DNA of 64,000 nt from Paraburkholderia guartelaensis (GTDB lineage: Bacteria > Pseudomonadota > Gammaproteobacteria > Burkholderiales > Burkholderiaceae): positions 1-64,000 of the forward strand of contig NZ_SMOD01000014.1 in the NCBI RefSeq assembly GCF_004353905.1, given 5' to 3'. Both the position numbers and the translations under genes were made by a program. Shown here piece after piece: positions 54,986 to 63,764 of the stretch; the first letter of the stretch is position 1; each line of letters opens with the position of its first letter. The notes beneath the pieces are model-generated. The model saw only the letters and a list, made by a program, of their open reading frames with translations, had not been told where the DNA came from and made no database searches.

Positions 54986-55891
54986 TCACGGCGATACGCC
55001 AAACAGCTGGAGGACCACACTACGCAACCAGCGATTCCCGGCCTCGTGGTGATATCGGGCATGCCAATGTTGCCGGACGGCGAAACCATCCACGGAGATT
55101 GGGCAGGTATGTACTGCCAGATCGTTGGCCTGCGCGAGCGTTTCTCCAATATGGCGTGGCAGCGTAGCGACCAGGTCGGTCGTCTGGACGATCGTTCCGA
55201 GCCCCAGGAAGCCCGGCAGCTGCAGCACGATGTCACGCTCGATCCGCTCGCGCGCAAGCGCCAGTTCCAGCAATTGCGCACCTGTGCCCGATTCGATCGC
55301 GACATGTCCCGCCGAGCGATACTGCTTCAAACCGAGCCGCCCGCGAACGCGCGGATGATGCCGGTTCGTCAGACATACCCAGTCCTGTTGATAAAGCTGC
55401 TGCTGGTAGACGCCGCCGCTCAGCCAGGGGACGTAGCCAATAGCCAGATCGGCCTCACCCGACTCCAGCGCCCGTTCGGTGTTTCCGTCGATTCCCGCTG
55501 CCTCGAGCCGGATGCCCGGCGCCTGGGCGCGTACGTGCGCGAGCAGTCTCGGCAGCAGCGTGATGTGGCTCGCGTCCGTCATGCAGATGCGAAAGCGCCG
55601 CTGCGCGGTCGCAGGATCGAACGCGATCTCCCACGCGACGAAGCGCCTGAGTGATTCGAGAATCTCGCGGCAAGGCCCGATCAGCGCATCGGCCTGCGGC
55701 GTCGGCGCCATGCCGCCGGGGGTGCGGATGAAAAGCGGATCCTGCAAACACTCGCGCAGCCGGCCGAGCCAGATGCTGATGGTGGGCTGGCTTTGCCCCA
55801 GTTGCTCGGCAACGCGCGTGACGCTGCGCGTGTCATACAGAAGGTCGAACAGCTGTAGCAGCTTCAGATCAGGCAAATCGGTCGGCATCAT
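54986..55891 (-). CDS. LysR-family regulator of the adjacent catabolic operon
   Basis: 301 residues. The winged helix reads DLKLLQLFDLLYDTRSVTRVAEQLGQSQPTISIWLGRLREC with a second part GGMAPTPQADALIGPCREI; this HTH form (LFDxLYxTRSVTxAAExLGxSQPTIS) is the NodD/SyrM-like subgroup. The effector domain begins near residue 92. It is divergent from the operon at 55998, with an ATTG-N7-CAAT dyad at 55907-55921 between them. Confidence 0.92.
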   Translation of the reverse strand: MMPTDLPDLKLLQLFDLLYDTRSVTRVAEQLGQSQPTISIWLGRLRECLQDPLFIRTPGGMAPTPQADALIGPCREILESLRRFVAWEIAFDPATAQRRFRICMTDASHITLLPRLLAHVRAQAPGIRLEAAGIDGNTERALESGEADLAIGYVPWLSGGVYQQQLYQQDWVCLTNRHHPRVRGRLGLKQYRSAGHVAIESGTGAQLLELALARERIERDIVLQLPGFLGLGTIVQTTDLVATLPRHIGETLAQANDLAVHTCPISVDGFAVRQHWHARYHHEAGNRWLRSVVLQLFGVSP

Positions 55892-55906
55892 GGCGTAGCG
55901 GGCATT

Positions 55907-55921
55907 ATTGTCTGGCGCAAT
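55907..55921. promoter_or_regulatory. candidate LysR box
   Basis: ATTG-N7-CAAT (T-N11-A type) lies 16 bp upstream of the LysR start and 77 bp before the operon start at 55998. A second CATTGTAGTCATTG sequence follows nearby. Confidence 0.5.
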
Positions 55922-55997
55922 GATGCCATTGTAGTCATTGCATTGCCGATATGAGCGGTGACTCCTATCGTGTGCCTACACGTCAAGGAGAAACCCA

Positions 55998-56948
55998 GTG
56001 AAGATTGCAATTCTCGGCGCCGGCGCACTAGGTTGCGCGATCGGCGCCGCGCTCACGGAAGGCGGCCACGAAACCTGGCTGCTGGACCGTTCGCCCGTCC
56101 ATGTCGAAACGATGCGCCGCGACGGTCTGCTGGTCGACGACGACAACGGCACGCGGCGCATCGCGGTGCGCGCCGCGACCCAGGCGAGCGAAATCGGTGC
56201 AGCCGACGTGGTGATCGTGCTCGTCAAGTCCTTCCACACCGACGCGGCGATGCGCGGCGCACTCGCGCTGATCGGGCCCGAAACGCTCGTGCTGTCGCTG
56301 CAGAACGGCCTCGGGCATGAAGACGTGCTCGCCGATATCGTGGGCCGCGAGCGTGTGCTGGCGGGCAAGACCTATGTCGGCGGCGTGTTGCGCAGTCCGG
56401 GGCATATCCAGTCGGGTGTCACCGGCAAGGCGACGTACATCGGCGAACTGGATGGCCAGCTCACGCGCCGTGTGAAGACGATCGCCGAGGCCTTCAACGC
56501 AGCGGGGCTGCTGACCACAGTCAGCGACAACATCATGGGCACGATGTGGGACAAGCTGCTCGTCAACGTCGCCACGGGCGCGATTACCGGCATTACGCGC
56601 CTCACTTACGGCCAGCTCTATGACGAGCCGCTCTTGAAAGCGACGGCTCTCGCTGCCGTATCCGAGGCAATCGCGGCGGCACTGGCGGCCGGCATCAGGC
56701 TCTCGATGACGGACCCCGAGCAGGCCTGGACACTCGCGGCCGAAGGCCTCTCTCCCGCGTTCAAGACGTCGATGCTGCAAAGCCTCGAAAAAGGCTCGGT
56801 CACCGAGATCGATTTCATCAACGGTTCGGTGGTGCGCTGGGGACAACGGCTCGGCGTGCCGACGCCCGTCAACGCGACGCTGGTGGCGTGCATCAAGGGC
56901 ATCGAGCGCGCGATGGCCGACGAGCAGCGCAAGGAGACGACGGCATGA
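55998..56948 (+). CDS. ketopantoate-reductase-like (2-dehydropantoate 2-reductase family) oxidoreductase
   Basis: 316 residues. The Rossmann start is MKIAILGAGALGCAIGAALTEGG. LVKSFHTDAAMRG, VLSLQNGLGHEDVLADIVG and MGTMWDKLLVNVATGAITGITR (with the catalytic Lys in WDKLLVN) are ApbA/PanE-family segments. Family members reduce ketopantoate or related 2-keto acids with NADPH. Being the first gene of a catabolic-looking operon, it may act on another 2-oxo acid rather than in pantothenate synthesis. Confidence 0.88.
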   Translation: MKIAILGAGALGCAIGAALTEGGHETWLLDRSPVHVETMRRDGLLVDDDNGTRRIAVRAATQASEIGAADVVIVLVKSFHTDAAMRGALALIGPETLVLSLQNGLGHEDVLADIVGRERVLAGKTYVGGVLRSPGHIQSGVTGKATYIGELDGQLTRRVKTIAEAFNAAGLLTTVSDNIMGTMWDKLLVNVATGAITGITRLTYGQLYDEPLLKATALAAVSEAIAAALAAGIRLSMTDPEQAWTLAAEGLSPAFKTSMLQSLEKGSVTEIDFINGSVVRWGQRLGVPTPVNATLVACIKGIERAMADEQRKETTA

Positions 56949-57337
56949 GCGGCTCGAAGGCTTACCTGGAGCATGTCGCGATCTGGGTGAAGGACATCCG
57001 GTGGCATATCCGCTTCTTCGAAGACGTGCTCGGCATGACCATGCGCGAAGTCGACGGCACCGTCGACGCGCCGCGCCAGTATTGGACACTCGGCGGTCTT
57101 CAGTTCATTCATGCGCCGCAACACGATGGCCCCGAAGGGCGCCTCGCGCATCTGGGCGTCATGTGCGAAGACCTCGAAGCCGCTTTGGCAGCCGCCCATG
57201 CCTTTGGCGTCAGCGAAATGCCGCAAGGGCGCAACTGGCTGCGTCTGCCCGACGGCCTCGCCGTCGAACTGATTCAAGCCAGACCCGCGTCCTGTGTTGC
57301 GAAGGCGCTGACCATCAACCCGCGCGCGGAGGCGTGA
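56945..57337 (+). CDS. VOC-family (glyoxalase-like) protein
   Basis: 130 residues starting at ATG 56945, overlapping the preceding stop (ATGA). It begins YLEHVAIWVKDIRWHIRFFEDVLG with His10-like metal ligand, then RLAHLGVMCEDLEAALAAAHAFG, and ends WLRLPDGLAVELIQA with a Glu ligand. VOC proteins are metal-dependent lyases, isomerases or dioxygenases; the reaction here is unknown. Confidence 0.85.
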   Translation: MSGSKAYLEHVAIWVKDIRWHIRFFEDVLGMTMREVDGTVDAPRQYWTLGGLQFIHAPQHDGPEGRLAHLGVMCEDLEAALAAAHAFGVSEMPQGRNWLRLPDGLAVELIQARPASCVAKALTINPRAEA

Positions 57338-57339
57338 GC

Positions 57340-57798
57340 ATGACGATCATCGAGAAGTACTGGGACGACGCCCGCGAAGGCGACGAGTGCGCGAGCCCAA
57401 GCTACACCGTGACGAAGGAACGCATCCTCGCCTATGCCGACCTCACGGGCGACCATACGCCTGTGCACGTGGACGAGGCATACGCCAAAGCGAGCCACTT
57501 CGGCTGTCTCGTCGCGCATGGGCTTTTCGGTCTGTCGATTGCCGACGGCCTCAAGACACAGAGCGACTATCGCTTTCTGCCCGGTATGTCGCTCGGGTGG
57601 ACGTGGGATTTCCTGCTGCCGATCAAGGTCGACGATGTGTTGCACGTGAAATTTCGCGTCGGCGCCATGCGGCCGAGCAACAGCCGCCCCGGCTGGGGCA
57701 TCGTCGTGCTGCCCTCCGAACTGATCAATCAGGATAACCAGGTGGTTCAGCGCGGCGAACATCGTCTGATGGTGCCGCGCCGGCCGGGAGCCTACTGA
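57340..57798 (+). CDS. MaoC-family dehydratase/hydratase
   Basis: 152 residues. The hot-dog domain signature is LTGDHTPVHVDEAYAKASHFGCLVAHGLFGLS, with the usual catalytic Asp and His (D-x4-H). The start at 57340 lies 2 bp after the VOC stop. Such enzymes hydrate enoyl-CoA thioesters, which fits the CoA-transferase gene that follows. Its stop overlaps the next start. Confidence 0.9.
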   Translation: MTIIEKYWDDAREGDECASPSYTVTKERILAYADLTGDHTPVHVDEAYAKASHFGCLVAHGLFGLSIADGLKTQSDYRFLPGMSLGWTWDFLLPIKVDDVLHVKFRVGAMRPSNSRPGWGIVVLPSELINQDNQVVQRGEHRLMVPRRPGAY

Positions 57799-59009
57799 TG
57801 CAGGGCCGTCCTCTCGAAGGCATTCGCGTTGTCGACTATAGCCACTTCCTCGCCGGTCCCTACGTGGGCCGCTGCCTCGCGGCGCTCGGCGCCGAAGTCA
57901 TCAAGGTCGAGCGTCCGGGCAGCGGTGACGCAGGTCGCCAGCACGCGACCGTACTGGATGGCCAGCAAAGCGGCTATTTCCTGCAATTGAACATGGGCAA
58001 GCGCGGCGTCAGCGTCAACATGAAAGATGCGCGCGGCAAGGAGTTCATGCGCCGCTTGTGCGATTCGGCAGATGTGTTCGTCGAGAACTACCGTCCCGGC
58101 GCGCTGGACAAGCTCGGACTGGGCTATGTCGAGCTATCCGCGCGCAATCCTGGCCTCGTCTACTGCTCGATCTCGGCATACGGCCATACGGGCCCCGACG
58201 CGCATCGCGCCGGATTCGGCCTGATCGCGGAGGCGAAGAGCGGCATCATGCAGATGGTGGGCACGCCAGGCGAGCCGCCGCCGTTGCTGCGCATTTCGCT
58301 CGGCGACATGTACACGGGCATCCACGCGGTGGCGGCGATCAACGCGGCGCTGCTCGGCCGCGTGAAGAGCGGCCGCGGCCAGCACATCGACATGGCGCTC
58401 TACGACACGCTCGTCTCGATGCACGAATACGCGGTGCAGTGCTACACGCTTCGGGGTGTGCTGCCGGAGCAGACGGGGCACGACATGCCGACCTCGACAC
58501 TCTATGGTGTGTTTCGCGCCGCGGACGGCGACCTCGTGATTGCGGCACAGGTGGACGACGCGTGGATGCGCCTCGCTGCGCTGATCGAAGTGCACGGCGG
58601 GCCCGCCGGATTCGGCAGCGATATGCGCTTTCACGATAGCGTCGGCCGCAACACCCACCGGCAGGCAATTCTGTCTGTCGTGCAGCCGTGGGTCGCCGCG
58701 CGGCCCGTCGCGCAAGTGCTCGAACTGCTGGATGGCATCGATGTGCCTTGCGCAAAGGTGCAGCGCATCGACGAGGTGCTCGACGATCCGCAGATCCAGG
58801 CGCGCGGCATGGTGGTCGAGCAGCATCACCCGCGCTATGGAACGCTGCGTTTGCCCAACCTGCCTTTCCGCTTTTCTGATTGCGATACGACCATTCGCGA
58901 CGTCGCGCCGGATCTCGGGCAGCACAACACGGAGGTCGCACAATCGCTCGGCTTTTCCGCTGCCGAGATCGACGCGATGCAATGCGAAGGCGTTCTCTAC
59001 TCGAAGTGA
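57798..59009 (+). CDS. CaiB/BaiF family III CoA-transferase
   Basis: 403 residues from ATG 57798, in a TGATG overlap with the MaoC stop. Opening MQGRPLEGIRVVDYSHFLAGPYVGRCLAALGAEVIKVERP is classical for the family. The catalytic Asp is in GDMYTGIHAVAAINAAL, and SADVFVENYRPGALDKLGLGY is the central helix. The enzyme moves CoA to a carboxylic acid from a donor thioester, feeding the MaoC reaction. Confidence 0.95.
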   Translation: MQGRPLEGIRVVDYSHFLAGPYVGRCLAALGAEVIKVERPGSGDAGRQHATVLDGQQSGYFLQLNMGKRGVSVNMKDARGKEFMRRLCDSADVFVENYRPGALDKLGLGYVELSARNPGLVYCSISAYGHTGPDAHRAGFGLIAEAKSGIMQMVGTPGEPPPLLRISLGDMYTGIHAVAAINAALLGRVKSGRGQHIDMALYDTLVSMHEYAVQCYTLRGVLPEQTGHDMPTSTLYGVFRAADGDLVIAAQVDDAWMRLAALIEVHGGPAGFGSDMRFHDSVGRNTHRQAILSVVQPWVAARPVAQVLELLDGIDVPCAKVQRIDEVLDDPQIQARGMVVEQHHPRYGTLRLPNLPFRFSDCDTTIRDVAPDLGQHNTEVAQSLGFSAAEIDAMQCEGVLYSK

Positions 59010-59015
59010 GACACC

Positions 59016-59852
59016 ATGACTGACCCGTATGCAGTGATCGGCCACCCGATCGGACACACGAAATCTCCTTTGATTCACGGCCTGTTTGCCGAAGCGACAC
59101 ATCAGGCGATGTCCTACGCCGCAATCGAAGGTCCGCTCGACCCTGACGATGGCTTCGCGAAGGCCGTGCGCCAGTTCGTGGCGGATGGCGGCAAGGGCAT
59201 GAACGTCACTGCGCCGTTCAAGCTCAAGGCCTTCGCGCTCGCCGACGAGCGCAGCGAGCGCGCGACACTGGCGGGTGCCGCCAATGCGCTCAAGTTCGAG
59301 AACGGCCGGATCATTGCCGAGAATTTCGACGGCATTGGCTTGTTGCGCGATATCGAAGTCAATCTCGACGTTCCGCTTGCCGGCAAACGCGTGCTGATGC
59401 TCGGCGCGGGCGGCGCAGCGCGTGGCGCGCTGCTGCCGTTTCTCGCCGCGGGTCCCGCTGAACTGGTCGTCGCCAATCGCGATGTGTCCAAAGGCGAGGC
59501 GCTGGTCGCCCAGGTAGGCTCGCGCGGTACGGGCTTACGCGCCTGCGGCTATGGTGGTCTCGCGTCGCGAGGCCGCTTCGACCTTGTGGTCAACGCGACG
59601 TCCGCAAGCTTGACGGGCGACCTGCCACCCGTCCCTCCGGGCGTGTTCAGCCCGGATGGCACTGCCTACGAGCTTGCATACGGAAAGCGGCTCACGCCGT
59701 TCCTGCGGCTCGCGCGCAACGCCGGCGTACACGGTATCGCCGACGGCGTGGGCATGCTGGTCGAACAGGCGGCCGAGGCCTTTGCATGGTGGCGCGGCGT
59801 GCGACCGTTGACGGCCGCGGTCATCGACCGCCTCACCGTGCCGCTCGACTGA
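59016..59852 (+). CDS. shikimate-dehydrogenase-like (AroE-family) protein
   Basis: 278 residues. GHPIGHTKSPLIHGLFAEA, KGMNVTAPFKLKAFALADE (Lys of the active-site NVTxPFK motif) and AENFDGIGLLRDIE match AroE, with VLMLGAGGAARGALLPFL as the NADP loop. The usual HSKS and NTDG are HTKS and NFDG here, so the substrate pocket is altered. In a catabolic cluster this is more likely a quinate/shikimate-like or novel polyol dehydrogenase than biosynthetic AroE. Confidence 0.87.
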   Translation: MTDPYAVIGHPIGHTKSPLIHGLFAEATHQAMSYAAIEGPLDPDDGFAKAVRQFVADGGKGMNVTAPFKLKAFALADERSERATLAGAANALKFENGRIIAENFDGIGLLRDIEVNLDVPLAGKRVLMLGAGGAARGALLPFLAAGPAELVVANRDVSKGEALVAQVGSRGTGLRACGYGGLASRGRFDLVVNATSASLTGDLPPVPPGVFSPDGTAYELAYGKRLTPFLRLARNAGVHGIADGVGMLVEQAAEAFAWWRGVRPLTAAVIDRLTVPLD

Positions 59853-59871
59853 GTGCGCAAAGGAGATCCCG

Positions 59872-60312
59872 ATGAAGAACGTCCTGATGCTTCATGGCAT
59901 CAATCACAACATGTTCGGCAAGCGCGACCCCGCGCAATACGGAACGGTTACGCTCGCCGACATCGATGCCAGGCTGCAGGTGTTGGGCGAGGAACTGGGT
60001 GTGCAGGTCGAATCGTTTCAGACGAACAGTGAAGCGGCGATGTGCGAGCGCATCCATCGAGCTTTCGAAGAGCGCAAGGACGCCGTGCTGATCAACGCCG
60101 GTGCATGGACGCACTACAGCTACGGCATTCGCGACGCGCTCGCGATCCTGACCTGTCCGGTCATCGAACTGCACATGTCCAACATCCATGCGAGGGAACC
60201 ATTCCGGCACCATTCGGTGTTCGCCGATATCGTCAAAGGGCAGATCTGCGGCTTCGGGATCGAGAGTTATCTCCTCGCACTGCGTGCCGTCCATGCGGAG
60301 ATCCATAATTGA
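59872..60312 (+). CDS. type II 3-dehydroquinate-dehydratase-like protein
   Basis: 146 residues, AroQ fold. It has GKRDPAQYGTVTLADID with the Arg/Tyr region, VLINAGAWTHYSYGIRDALAI, VIELHMSNIHAREPFRHHSVF (His and Arg) and GFGIESYLLAL. The first loop GPNLN of AroQ is GINHN and the FQSNHEG loop is FQTNSEA, so substrate contacts differ while the main catalytic residues are kept. It is the last gene of the LysR operon, 19 bp after the AroE-like gene. Confidence 0.85.
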   Translation: MKNVLMLHGINHNMFGKRDPAQYGTVTLADIDARLQVLGEELGVQVESFQTNSEAAMCERIHRAFEERKDAVLINAGAWTHYSYGIRDALAILTCPVIELHMSNIHAREPFRHHSVFADIVKGQICGFGIESYLLALRAVHAEIHN

Positions 60313-60445
60313 ACGGCACGCCGGAATCGCAACCCGGCTACTTCCACAGGAAACGGGAAACACGTCGACCCGCAAGCATCCGCCGTTGACCTTTCAGGGG
60401 GCCGCGTTCCGACTGTATTGCTACCCTTGTTGCAACCGGATATGC

Positions 60446-60459
60446 AATGTTATAACATT
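60446..60459. promoter_or_regulatory. Zur-like palindrome before the CobW-family gene
   Basis: AATGTTATAACATT, a perfect 14-bp palindrome, ends 39 bp before the ATG at 60499. The core TGTTATAACA fits the half-sites of Zur operators (longer spaced version GTTATANTATAAC) and overlaps a likely -10 element. It suggests zinc-dependent repression of the metallochaperone gene. Confidence 0.6.
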
Positions 60460-60498
60460 TCACATCCGGTAACCCTATCGCATACAAGGAGCCTTTCG

Positions 60499-61719
<1,221 letters not shown>

Positions 61720-61853
61720 AGGTCGGGCACGTGGCCGCGTCGCACCGGAGTCGGCCGGGAGGACGCTGCCGCGCCCATCACCTCGATATCGTCCCCCGAA
61801 GCGGGCATGTCATACCGGGCGACGAAACGTCGTATCGCACCGAGTCCGCTTGA

Positions 61854-61867
61854 TTGATTTAGGTCAA
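61854..61867. promoter_or_regulatory. FNR/ANR-like box of the CBS-BON gene
   Basis: TTGAT-TTAG-GTCAA has one mismatch to TTGATNNNNATCAA. Its centre (61860.5) places an activated start site near 61902 if class II spacing (-41.5) applies, and TAAATT at 61889-61894 fits the -10. The gene starts at 61933. Confidence 0.7.
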
Positions 61868-61932
61868 TGCGCGTGCGCAACCGATCTCTAAATTGGGTTC
61901 CAGTGCGGCGTTAGCCGGTAACGGAGGAACTC

Positions 61933-62622
61933 ATGCAAGCATTGGACATCATGACCACGGACGTCGTCAGCCTGCGTCCTGACGCGACGGTTTTCGAGGC
62001 CGCGACATTGCTCACCAGGCATCACGTGAGCGGCGTCCCGGTCGTAGACGACACCAGCGCTGTTGTCGGCATTCTCAGTGAGGGTGATCTGCTGCATCGC
62101 GTGGAAACGGGGACAGGCAAGCCGCAACGCAGCTGGCTGGGTGAGTTCCTCCACTCGACTCGCAGGCTCGCAAGTGAATACCTGAAGGAAAATGCCGTGA
62201 AGGTCGGCGACATCATGACGAGCAATGTCATCTACGTCTCGCCGAAAGCCGAACTGAGCGAGATCGCCGAACTGCTGGAGCGCCACCATATCAAGCGCGT
62301 GCCTGTGCTGGAGCAGGGCAGGCTCGTGGGTATCGTGAGCCGCGCGAACCTGATACGCGCGCTGGCGAGCGCGGCGCACCCCGATCCGGCTGCGGTCGCG
62401 TCTGACGAGGCGATTCAGCGCGACGTACTTCATGCACTGGACGGGCACCGCTGGGCGATGGCGGCAGAGAATGTCGTCGTCAAGGAAGGGGTTGTCCATT
62501 TCTGGGGCACCGTGAACTCGGAAGAGGAGCGCAAGGCGATCCTCGTCGCCGCGGAGCGTGTATCCGGCGTCAGGGGAGTCGAAGACCACCTCGGATATCC
62601 GGTTGTGTTCACGGGGATGTAA
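61933..62622 (+). CDS. CBS-pair and BON-domain protein
   Basis: 229 residues. Two CBS motifs (MQALDIMTTDVVSLRPDATVFEAATLL and VGDIMTSNVIYVSPKAELSEIAELLERHHIKRVPVLEQGRLVGIVSRANLIRAL) form a Bateman module that binds adenine nucleotides. Residues 155-229 form a BON domain (DVLHALDGHRWAMAAENVVVKEGVVHFWGTVNSEEERKAILVAAERVSGV). Such proteins are common in Burkholderia low-oxygen stress regions beside USP and Hsp20 genes, as here. The start at 61933 follows GGAGGAAC. Confidence 0.93.
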   Translation: MQALDIMTTDVVSLRPDATVFEAATLLTRHHVSGVPVVDDTSAVVGILSEGDLLHRVETGTGKPQRSWLGEFLHSTRRLASEYLKENAVKVGDIMTSNVIYVSPKAELSEIAELLERHHIKRVPVLEQGRLVGIVSRANLIRALASAAHPDPAAVASDEAIQRDVLHALDGHRWAMAAENVVVKEGVVHFWGTVNSEEERKAILVAAERVSGVRGVEDHLGYPVVFTGM

Positions 62623-62698
62623 GAGTGTCTCGTCCCCGGTGGCTTACCACCGGGGACCTTGCGCGGCCTCGTTCGATCGCGGCGCTGCGTGCGGTCGG

Positions 62699-63520
62699 TC
62701 AATGAGACATGAGTACCGGCAGCGTCATCGTGGAGAGGATGGACCGAGTGGCGCCACCCAGAACCAGCTCCTGGAATCGCGCATGGCCATACGCGCCCAT
62801 GACGAGCAGGTCGTACGCACCGTCGGCGGCATGGTTCAGCAGCGTGTCGCCGATGGATTCAGTCGCGTGATGGTCAAGCATGGCGATGTCCACCGACCTG
62901 GCACCGTGCCGTGCCAGCATGGCGGCAAGGTCAGAGCACGACGCGTACGGCTGCTCGGGCGCCAGGATCGTCACGTGCACCGCTCGCAGGATGAACGGCA
63001 GCGCGTCGTGAACCGCACGGGCAGCTTCGCGGCTTGCGTTCCACGCAATGAGCACGCGTTCGCCGAACGACTCGAATCGGCCCGTGTATGGCACCAGTAG
63101 CACGGGCCCTCCCGCTCCCAGGAGAACACTCTCCGGGAAACTGTCCGCAAGCCAGGACTCCGGGTCGTCCGGATTGGCTTGTCCGAGAATCGCGAGATCG
63201 GCGGTGCGGCTGCGCTGCATGATCGCCGCAACCGGGTCGCCTTCTGGGATAACCCAGGTGCCATCGATCTGCGCACGAGACACTTCTGCGCGGAAGAGCC
63301 GTTCAATCGCGCCGCGCTGCTCCATGCGTAGCGTGCGATGCGTCTCGTAATAGTCGGCTGTTCCACCCATCACGTAGAACTCGCGCGGGTTGGGTTCGAA
63401 CCTCGCGAAGAGTCCCTCCAGATGTGCGCCGAACTTGCGCGCCAGCCTCAGCGCGAGCGAGAGCCGCGCGTTGGCGCATGCGCTCGTGTCCATGTGAACC
63501 ATGATGGTCTTGTAGCTCAT
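62699..63520 (-). CDS. tandem universal stress protein
   Basis: 273 residues from ATG 63520 (GGAG before it), so a longer start at 63562 is not used. Two Usp domains are present: the first starts MSYKTIMVHMDTSACANARLS and includes DLAILGQANPDDPE; the second starts about residue 152 (GERVLIAWNASREAARAVHDALP) and ends with the ATP-type motif LVMGAYGHARFQELVLGGATRSIL (G-2x-G-9x-G). It sits convergent with the CBS-BON gene and divergent from Hsp20. An FNR-like box lies at 63601-63614. Confidence 0.93.
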   Translation of the reverse strand: MSYKTIMVHMDTSACANARLSLALRLARKFGAHLEGLFARFEPNPREFYVMGGTADYYETHRTLRMEQRGAIERLFRAEVSRAQIDGTWVIPEGDPVAAIMQRSRTADLAILGQANPDDPESWLADSFPESVLLGAGGPVLLVPYTGRFESFGERVLIAWNASREAARAVHDALPFILRAVHVTILAPEQPYASCSDLAAMLARHGARSVDIAMLDHHATESIGDTLLNHAADGAYDLLVMGAYGHARFQELVLGGATRSILSTMTLPVLMSH

Positions 63521-63600
63521 TGCAATCTCCAGCGAAGGGTTGACGTGCACTTCGACGCTCACAACGTCCTCTGAGTCTAAAGTCGAGGGGCACCATGAGA

Positions 63601-63614
63601 TTGATTTGAATCAG
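63601..63614. promoter_or_regulatory. FNR/ANR-like box of the universal stress gene
   Basis: TTGAT-TTGA-ATCAG has one mismatch to TTGATNNNNATCAA. Centred at 63607.5, it gives a predicted minus-strand start near 63566. TAGACT on the minus strand (63574-63579) is at the -10 position. Confidence 0.7.
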
Positions 63615-63666
63615 TTATTTTTATGTGCGCCGAAGGCGCGCATAGATCCCGCAAAAACAGGAGTCG

Positions 63667-63680
63667 TTGAGGCAGATCAA
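63667..63680. promoter_or_regulatory. FNR/ANR-like box of the hsp20 gene
   Basis: TTGAG-GCAG-ATCAA has one mismatch to TTGATNNNNATCAA. Its centre at 63673.5 predicts a start near 63715, with TAGATT at 63702-63707 as the -10. Confidence 0.68.
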
Positions 63681-63764
63681 TCGGAAAACGCCTTGCCTGC
63701 CTAGATTGAATACGGTGCGTGCCGCATGGCATGACGCGCACCAACGGCCGAAAGGAGGCAATCA

